6,007 nucleotides of DNA from NCBI GenBank assembly GCA_013816685.1, contig JACDDX010000111.1, positions 1 to 6,007 of the forward strand, read 5' to 3'. The position numbers were made by a program, and so were the translations under genes. The stretch comes from Gemmatimonadales bacterium. Lineage in GTDB: Bacteria > Gemmatimonadota > Gemmatimonadetes > Gemmatimonadales > GWC2-71-9. Below the pieces are notes generated by a model. The model saw only the letters and a program-made list of their open reading frames with translations. It had not been told where the DNA came from and ran no database searches. Positions 1 through 3,798 of the stretch are shown here, piece by piece; position 1 is the stretch's first letter; each line of letters starts with the position of its first letter.

Positions 1-221
1 ACCGAGTCCCCGCTCTCGAGCACGACGCCGGACAAGTCGATCTTCGTTCCCGATGCGGCTGCGATCAGGACGCCCTGCTCGGCGGGATCGGCGATGCGGT
101 AGCGGCCGGGACACACGCGCACGTCGCCCTGCACCTGGGTGCCGGCGCGCGCCGGCCGGATGCAGGGCGCATGCACTGGAGCCACATGGAGAGCGATAAG
201 CACGAGCAGCGCGATCGTCAC
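1..221 (-). CDS. Exported protein, N-terminal fragment; probable right-handed beta-helix type (partial)
   Basis: This reading frame starts at GTG 221-219 and stays open for 73 codons to the left edge of the window, so only the N-terminus is visible. Its GTG overlaps the hisF stop in a 4-bp GTGA, a typical coupled junction. The first 18 residues look like a signal peptide: a hydrophobic core (IALLVLIALHV) ending in the signal-peptidase-like VHA at residues 16-18. The n-region has no lysine or arginine, which is unusual. After the signal, residues 37-73 (starting CPGRYRI, later IDLSGVVLES) resemble the first rungs of right-handed parallel beta-helix proteins such as NosD-like periplasmic proteins, where short hydrophobic strands alternate with Gly/Asp turns. 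That family link is inferred from style and not from a diagnostic motif. There are two cysteines (C20, C37); C20 lacks a proper lipobox, so a lipoprotein is unlikely. No good ribosome binding site precedes the GTG, so translation probably depends on hisF. Confidence 0.6.
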   Translation of the reverse strand, partial: MTIALLVLIALHVAPVHAPCIRPARAGTQVQGDVRVCPGRYRIADPAEQGVLIAAASGTKIDLSGVVLESGDS

Positions 222-970
222 GGACGTACCGGGTAGCCCTGCGCACGGAGATATGCCCGCGCTTCAGGAAGGGAGGAGCCCTGATAGTGAAAAATCGTGG
301 CCGCGAGGACGCCATGCGCCCCGGCGTCCAGCGCCTCGGCCAGGTGGGGGAGCCCCCCTGCCCCACCTGACGCGATGACCGGAATGCTCACGGCCGCCGC
401 CGCCGCGCGGAGCAGGTCGAGATCGTAACCCGTTCCGGTACCGTCACGGTCCATGGAGGTCAGCAGAATCTCCCCCGCGCCGAGGGACGCGAGCTCGGCG
501 AGCCACCCGATTCCGTCGAGCCCGGTGGCTTCGCGGCCGCCGTTGATCATCACCGCGAGCCGCCCGCCCGTCCGCCGGACGTCGACCGCCGCCACGACGC
601 ACTGGCTCCCGAAGCTGTCGGCCAGCCGGGAAACCAGCGACGGATCCCGTACCGCGGCGGTGTTCACCGCCACCTTGTCCGCGCCGGCCCGAAGCGCGGC
701 ACCCGCATCGGCCACCGCACGGATGCCGCCGCCGACGGTGAACGGGATGAAGATCGTCTCGGCCACCCGGCTCACCATGTCCAGCGTGGTGCGCCGCGCG
801 TCGGGACTGGCCGAGATGTCGAGGAAGACCAGTTCATCGGCACCCTCGGCGTCGTAGCGCGCCGCCTGCTCGACCGGATCGCCCGCGTCGCGGAGCGATT
901 CGAAGTGAATGCCCTTGACCACTCGCCCGTCCGCAACGTCGAGACACGGAATGATCCGGCGCGCTAGCAT
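218..970 (-). CDS. hisF: Imidazole glycerol phosphate synthase, cyclase subunit HisF
   Basis: HisF is the (beta/alpha)8-barrel cyclase half of imidazole glycerol phosphate synthase. It uses ammonia channelled from HisH to convert PRFAR into imidazole glycerol phosphate and AICAR in the cytoplasm. The 250-residue product matches the usual length of about 250. It opens MLARRIIPCLDV with catalytic D11 and K19 (VVKG). The second catalytic aspartate is D130 (AAVDVRR), the same position as in the well-studied Thermotoga enzyme. Phosphate-binding segments are GGGIR (80-84), DRDGTGTGYD (174-183) and SGGAG (201-205). The start is ATG 970-968 because homologous sequence begins there; the frame stays open upstream but reads nonsense antisense to nothing conserved. 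The Nudix stop lies 7 bp upstream, and the stop TGA overlaps the next gene by 4 bp. No Shine-Dalgarno sequence is visible; a 13-bp tandem repeat covers the start. The barrel looks intact and functional. Confidence 0.97.
   Translation of the reverse strand: MLARRIIPCLDVADGRVVKGIHFESLRDAGDPVEQAARYDAEGADELVFLDISASPDARRTTLDMVSRVAETIFIPFTVGGGIRAVADAGAALRAGADKVAVNTAAVRDPSLVSRLADSFGSQCVVAAVDVRRTGGRLAVMINGGREATGLDGIGWLAELASLGAGEILLTSMDRDGTGTGYDLDLLRAAAAAVSIPVIASGGAGGLPHLAEALDAGAHGVLAATIFHYQGSSLPEARAYLRAQGYPVRP
341..369. other. Inverted repeat, potential hairpin inside hisF
   Basis: CAGGTGGGG (341-349) and CCCCACCTG (361-369) are perfect 9-bp reverse complements around an 11-base loop. The element lies wholly in hisF, over the codons for the phosphate-binding SGGAGG loop and the following LPHL. 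No U-run follows on the minus strand, so it is not a standard terminator. Codon constraint in GC-rich sequence (runs of GG and CC) may explain it. Confidence 0.35.
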
Positions 971-986
971 ACACGCGCTAGCATAC
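960..986 (-). repeat. 13-bp tandem direct repeat across the Nudix stop / hisF start
   Basis: Read on the minus strand, GTATGCTAGCGCG occurs twice (986-974 and 972-960), separated by one base, giving a 14-bp period. The first copy holds the Nudix stop TAG (980-978) and the second holds the hisF start ATG (970-968). The first copy also contains an ATG (984-982) that opens a six-codon ORF, MLARVC, ending at TAG 966-964, which overlaps the real hisF start. With a single copy, the two genes would overlap by 7 bases (ATGCTAG). The duplication therefore turned an overlap into a 7-bp gap without harming either reading frame. Confidence 0.85.
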
Positions 987-1445
987 GCGGAGCACATCCT
1001 CAAGCGCGCCCGCGTCGCCGCCGGCGAGCAGGACGACCGCGTCCTCCAGCGCGCGGCGCTCGCGCGGCCAGGCAAGACGACGGATTGCCTCGGCCACCGG
1101 CAGCCACTCGGAACCGTCGTGCTCGATACCGAGCCGGGCCTCGGCGTCCGGCGCGACCATGGCCACGAAGACGGGGACCAGCGCGAGCTCGTCGGCCCGA
1201 TGCTGATAGAAGGACTCGATCCGGCTGAGGTTGTAGAACCGTGCGGCCTCAAGGCCGGTCTCCTCCCGCAATTCCCGGAGCGCCGCGTGTGCCGGGCGCT
1301 CTTCGGCTTCGATGTGGCCATGCACCGCTTCCCAGGAGCCCGGGCAGCGGCCGCCGGGCGCACGCCGGAGCACCAGGCACTCGAGCGCCGCACCGGAGCC
1401 GCGCAGAACGTAGACGTCCACCAGGGATACCCGGATCGTGGTCAT
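978..1445 (-). CDS. Nudix hydrolase, NudB/dATP-pyrophosphohydrolase-like
   Basis: This gene encodes a 155-residue soluble Nudix-fold hydrolase, a family that cleaves nucleoside diphosphates linked to another moiety, usually with Mg2+. The Nudix box is complete at residues 43-65: G43, five residues, E49, seven residues, then RELREETGL (57-65), matching GX5EX7REUXEEXGU. The metal-binding glutamates E61 and E62 are present. The segment YNLSRIESFYQHRADELALVP after the box, and the single-domain length, recall bacterial NudB-like enzymes that act on dATP or dihydroneopterin triphosphate, but substrate cannot be read from sequence. I chose ATG 1445-1443, 8 bp after the hisH stop. An in-frame GTG at 1466 would add seven residues and overlap hisH by 13 bp; neither start has a strong ribosome binding site. 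The gene sits between hisH and hisF, where hisA is commonly found. A role linked to phosphoribosyl nucleotides is therefore possible, though simple nucleotide house-cleaning is equally compatible. Confidence 0.92.
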   Translation of the reverse strand: MTTIRVSLVDVYVLRGSGAALECLVLRRAPGGRCPGSWEAVHGHIEAEERPAHAALRELREETGLEAARFYNLSRIESFYQHRADELALVPVFVAMVAPDAEARLGIEHDGSEWLPVAEAIRRLAWPRERRALEDAVVLLAGGDAGALEDVLRVC

Positions 1446-1453
1446 GCGATTCT

Positions 1454-2074
1454 CTACGGACGCCACCGGGCGAAGGCTGCCAGGAGGTCGATTCCGGCGC
1501 GCTGCGATTTCTCAGGGTGAAACTGCGCGCCGATCACGTTGTCACGCCCGGCAATGGACGGAAACGGCCCGTCGTAGTCGCCGGTGGCGAGCACCGCCTC
1601 GTCCGGGAGCGCGTGTGGATGAAAGCTGTGCACGTGGTAGAAGAACCGCGACGTGTCCTGGAAGACGGCCGCGAGCACCGGATGCGTGCGGCCGCTGGCC
1701 GAGGCGGAGACCTCTGCCCACCCGACGTGCGGGACCGGGAGGCTCGTCTCGAATCGGCGCACCCACCCCGGCAGCAGACCCAGCCCCGCCGTGTCGGGGG
1801 CCTCGTCGCTGCCGGCGAAGAAGAGCTGCAGGCCCAGGCAGATGCCCATCACCGGGCGGCCGCTGGCCGCGGCGTCGCGGACGGCATCGTCGAGCCCGGC
1901 CGCGGCGAGGTTCCGCATCGCCTGGCCGAAATGGCCGACGCCGGGCAGCAGCACCCGGTCGGCGCGGCGCACGCTCTCGGCATCGGTGACGAGCGTGGCT
2001 GCGTGGCCGCCGGCCTCGATCGCCCGCACGACGCTCTTCACGTTGTTGACGCCGTAGTCCACGACTGCGATCAC
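1454..2074 (-). CDS. hisH: Imidazole glycerol phosphate synthase, glutamine amidotransferase subunit HisH
   Basis: HisH is the class I glutamine amidotransferase that hydrolyses glutamine and feeds ammonia through the HisF barrel. The 206-residue product has the normal length. It starts MIAVVDYGVNNVKSV, followed by LLPGVGHFGQAM (42-53), the nucleophile motif GICLGLQLF with C79, the HVGW segment (116-119), and HPEKSQ with catalytic H186 and E188. The triad C79/H186/E188 is complete. The start is GTG 2074-2072, the codon that places the conserved AVVDYG strand at the N-terminus; it lies 7 bp after the hisB stop. The frame runs about 126 bases further upstream inside hisB, but that part is composition-driven Arg/Pro/Ser sequence without conservation. 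No Shine-Dalgarno motif sits at a proper distance, so coupling to hisB translation is likely. The partner HisF is two genes downstream, separated by the Nudix gene. Confidence 0.96.
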   Translation of the reverse strand: MIAVVDYGVNNVKSVVRAIEAGGHAATLVTDAESVRRADRVLLPGVGHFGQAMRNLAAAGLDDAVRDAAASGRPVMGICLGLQLFFAGSDEAPDTAGLGLLPGWVRRFETSLPVPHVGWAEVSASASGRTHPVLAAVFQDTSRFFYHVHSFHPHALPDEAVLATGDYDGPFPSIAGRDNVIGAQFHPEKSQRAGIDLLAAFARWRP

Positions 2075-2081
2075 GACAGGC

Positions 2082-2672
2082 TCACAGCACGCCCTTGGTC
2101 GACGGAACGCCGCGGACGCGCGGGTCGACGGTCGTGGCGGCGTCGAGTGCGCGCGCGAAGGCCTTGAAGGCGGCCTCCACGATGTGGTGGGGATTGTCAC
2201 CGCGCAGCAGGTCGAGATGCACCGTGAGCCCGGCGTTGAGCGCCAGGGCGCGGAAGAACTCAGGCGTGAGAAAGACGTCGTAGTCGCCCAGCATCTGCCA
2301 CTTCGGGATGTCGATCTGATAGGCGAGATAGGGACGGCCGCTCACGTCGATCACCGCGCGCACGAGGGCTTCGTCGAGCGGCACCGTGGCGTCGGCGTAC
2401 CGGCGGATGCCACCCCGGTCGCCCAGTGCCTGTGCGATCGCCTGGCCCAAGGCGATGCCGGTATCCTCGATGGTGTGGTGACCGTCCACGTGCAGATCGC
2501 CGGTGCAGGTCACGGTGAGATCGACCAGCGCGTGCCGGGCGAAGGCTTCGAGCATGTGATCGAAGAATCCAATGCCGGTGTGGATCTCGCCGCCGCCCTG
2601 GCCGTCGAGATCCACGCGCACGTGCAGGTCGGTCTCCTTGGTGGCACGACGCACCTCACCCATCCGGGCCAC
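2082..2672 (-). CDS. hisB: Imidazoleglycerol-phosphate dehydratase HisB (monofunctional)
   Basis: HisB dehydrates imidazole glycerol phosphate to imidazole acetol phosphate, the step after HisH/HisF and before HisC. The 196-residue protein is the monofunctional form, without the N-terminal histidinol-phosphatase domain of the enterobacterial enzyme. The two metal-binding histidine motifs of the family are present: HHTIED at 65-70 and HHIVE at 162-166. The early FFDHML (36-41) and the characteristic C-terminus PSTKGVL (190-196) also match. Two starts are possible. GTG 2672-2670 lies one base after the hisC stop and has a GGAAGG sequence six bases upstream; ATG 2663-2661 would remove three residues and lie 15 bases from that site. 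I prefer the GTG, which also gives the usual N-terminal length before EVRRATKETD. The enzyme assembles into a large manganese-dependent oligomer in known family members. Nothing looks damaged. Confidence 0.96.
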   Translation of the reverse strand: MARMGEVRRATKETDLHVRVDLDGQGGGEIHTGIGFFDHMLEAFARHALVDLTVTCTGDLHVDGHHTIEDTGIALGQAIAQALGDRGGIRRYADATVPLDEALVRAVIDVSGRPYLAYQIDIPKWQMLGDYDVFLTPEFFRALALNAGLTVHLDLLRGDNPHHIVEAAFKAFARALDAATTVDPRVRGVPSTKGVL

Positions 2673-2673
2673 G

Positions 2674-3798
2674 TCAGGCCTTCCGGGCGAGCGGCATGGT
2701 GGGGAGGATGGCCGCCAGCGCCTGCAGCACGGCGTACATGTCCTCGGGCGTGCCGATGCTGATGCGGAGACACTCGCGCAGCTCGCCGCCGTTCGAGACG
2801 TCGCGGACCAGAATCCCGTGCTCGTCGTACAACCGCCGAAACAGCTCGGCGGCGGCGATGGCCTCGCAGCGGATGAGCACGAAGTTGGCCGCAGTCGGGA
2901 AGACCGTGAGGCCGACGCATGCCGACAGCCGAGCCACGAAGCGGTCGCGCGTCTCGGTCACCTCGCGACAGCGCGCGGCGAGCAGCGGCGCGTGCTGCAG
3001 CGCGAGGTCGGCCGCGATCAGTGTGACGAGGTTCACGTTGTACGGCAGCTTGGCCTTGGCGATCTCGCGCGCGACCACCGGATGCGCCAGCCCAAGACCG
3101 AATCGCAGCCCCGCCATGCCCAGCGCCTTCGAGAACGTCCGGAGAACCACGAGCCGGGAGTAGCGCCCCAGCAGGCCGAGTGCGCTGGGGCCGCCGAAGT
3201 CCTGGTAGGCCTCATCACAGAGGACCAGCGCGTCGGTCGCCTGCAGAATGCGCTCGACGCCGTCCGCGGGCAGCGCGGAGCCGGTCGGATTGTTGGGCGA
3301 GTTGACCACGATGATCTTGGCACGCTCGCGGCGAGCGATCGCAATCAGGCGCTCGACGTCATAGCTGAAATCCGTCCCCAGCGGGACCGGAACGTAGCGT
3401 CCGCCGAGCACGCCGGTCAGCAGTCGGTAGAGCGAGAAGGTCGGCGAGGGCGCCACGACCACATCGCCCGGGCCCAGCGCCACCGACAGGGTGGCCTGGA
3501 TCAGCTCGTTCGATCCGTTGCCCACCAGCACGCCCTCGGGAGTCCAGCCGTACCGATCGGCCAGCCGAGCAAGGAGCTCCGGCGGGGCGAAGTCGGGATA
3601 GCGGTGCCAAGGCACCAGCGCGACCCGCTCGAGAATCGCGCGCTTGAGCTCGACCGGGAAATCGTACGGGCTTTCATTCTGGTTGAGCTTGCGGCGGGCG
3701 GGCACGGCGCGCAACGTGTACGCAGCTTGGGCTCGCACCGCAGGCTTGATCAGCGCGAGACCGTCGGCGCCGTCGCCTTCGACGGCGGCGGGGCTCAC
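2674..3798 (-). CDS. hisC: Histidinol-phosphate aminotransferase HisC
   Basis: HisC is a PLP-dependent fold-type I aminotransferase that transfers an amino group from glutamate to imidazole acetol phosphate, giving L-histidinol phosphate. The 374-residue product fits the family (about 350-370). Visible motifs in order: LNQNESPYDFP (38-48), RYPDF (66-70), GNGSNELI (93-100), the PLP-contact segment NSPNNPTG (166-173, N170), DEAYQDF (195-201, D195 and Y198), the Schiff-base lysine K224 in TFSKALGMAGLRFG, R232, and the substrate-carboxylate arginine R345 in LRISIGT. I chose GTG 3798-3796, which overlaps the stop of the upstream ATPase as GTGA. This gives about 15 non-conserved residues before IKPAV, where many homologues begin. 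A CTG at codon 16 (3753-3751) is a conceivable alternative start, less likely because the GTGA junction is typical. The stop lies one base before hisB. Some HisC-like enzymes accept aromatic amino acids, but the operon makes histidine synthesis the clear role. Confidence 0.95.
   Translation of the reverse strand: MSPAAVEGDGADGLALIKPAVRAQAAYTLRAVPARRKLNQNESPYDFPVELKRAILERVALVPWHRYPDFAPPELLARLADRYGWTPEGVLVGNGSNELIQATLSVALGPGDVVVAPSPTFSLYRLLTGVLGGRYVPVPLGTDFSYDVERLIAIARRERAKIIVVNSPNNPTGSALPADGVERILQATDALVLCDEAYQDFGGPSALGLLGRYSRLVVLRTFSKALGMAGLRFGLGLAHPVVAREIAKAKLPYNVNLVTLIAADLALQHAPLLAARCREVTETRDRFVARLSACVGLTVFPTAANFVLIRCEAIAAAELFRRLYDEHGILVRDVSNGGELRECLRISIGTPEDMYAVLQALAAILPTMPLARKA
2679..2684 (-). 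promoter_or_regulatory. Probable ribosome binding site of hisB
   Basis: On the minus strand GGAAGG lies within the last codons of hisC, six bases before GTG 2672-2670. It is an imperfect match to AGGAGG but the best-placed one among the starts in this window, and it favours the GTG over the ATG nine bases further on as the hisB start. Confidence 0.4.

Noticed and set aside
141..156. Perfect 16-bp palindrome GCCGGCGCGCGCCGGC near the left edge
   Set aside because: It lies within the start of the exported-protein gene and consists only of G and C. Such palindromes arise readily in GC-rich coding sequence, and there is no sign of a paired operator or terminator.
971..1393. In-frame upstream extension of hisF through the Nudix gene, suggesting a fusion protein
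   Set aside because: The extension reads Ser/Arg/Pro-rich sequence in a shadow frame of the Nudix gene. Conserved HisF sequence begins exactly at ATG 970.
1446..1466. GTG at 1466 as the start of the Nudix gene
   Set aside because: It adds seven non-conserved residues and overlaps hisH by 13 bp without a ribosome binding site. The ATG at 1445 places the MTTIRVSLVDVYVLRG strand at the N-terminus, as is normal for Nudix proteins.
1241..2167. Open frame of 308 codons on the plus strand over hisH and the Nudix gene
   Set aside because: It is antisense to two clearly conserved genes and shows only low-complexity Arg/Ala/Gly-rich sequence.
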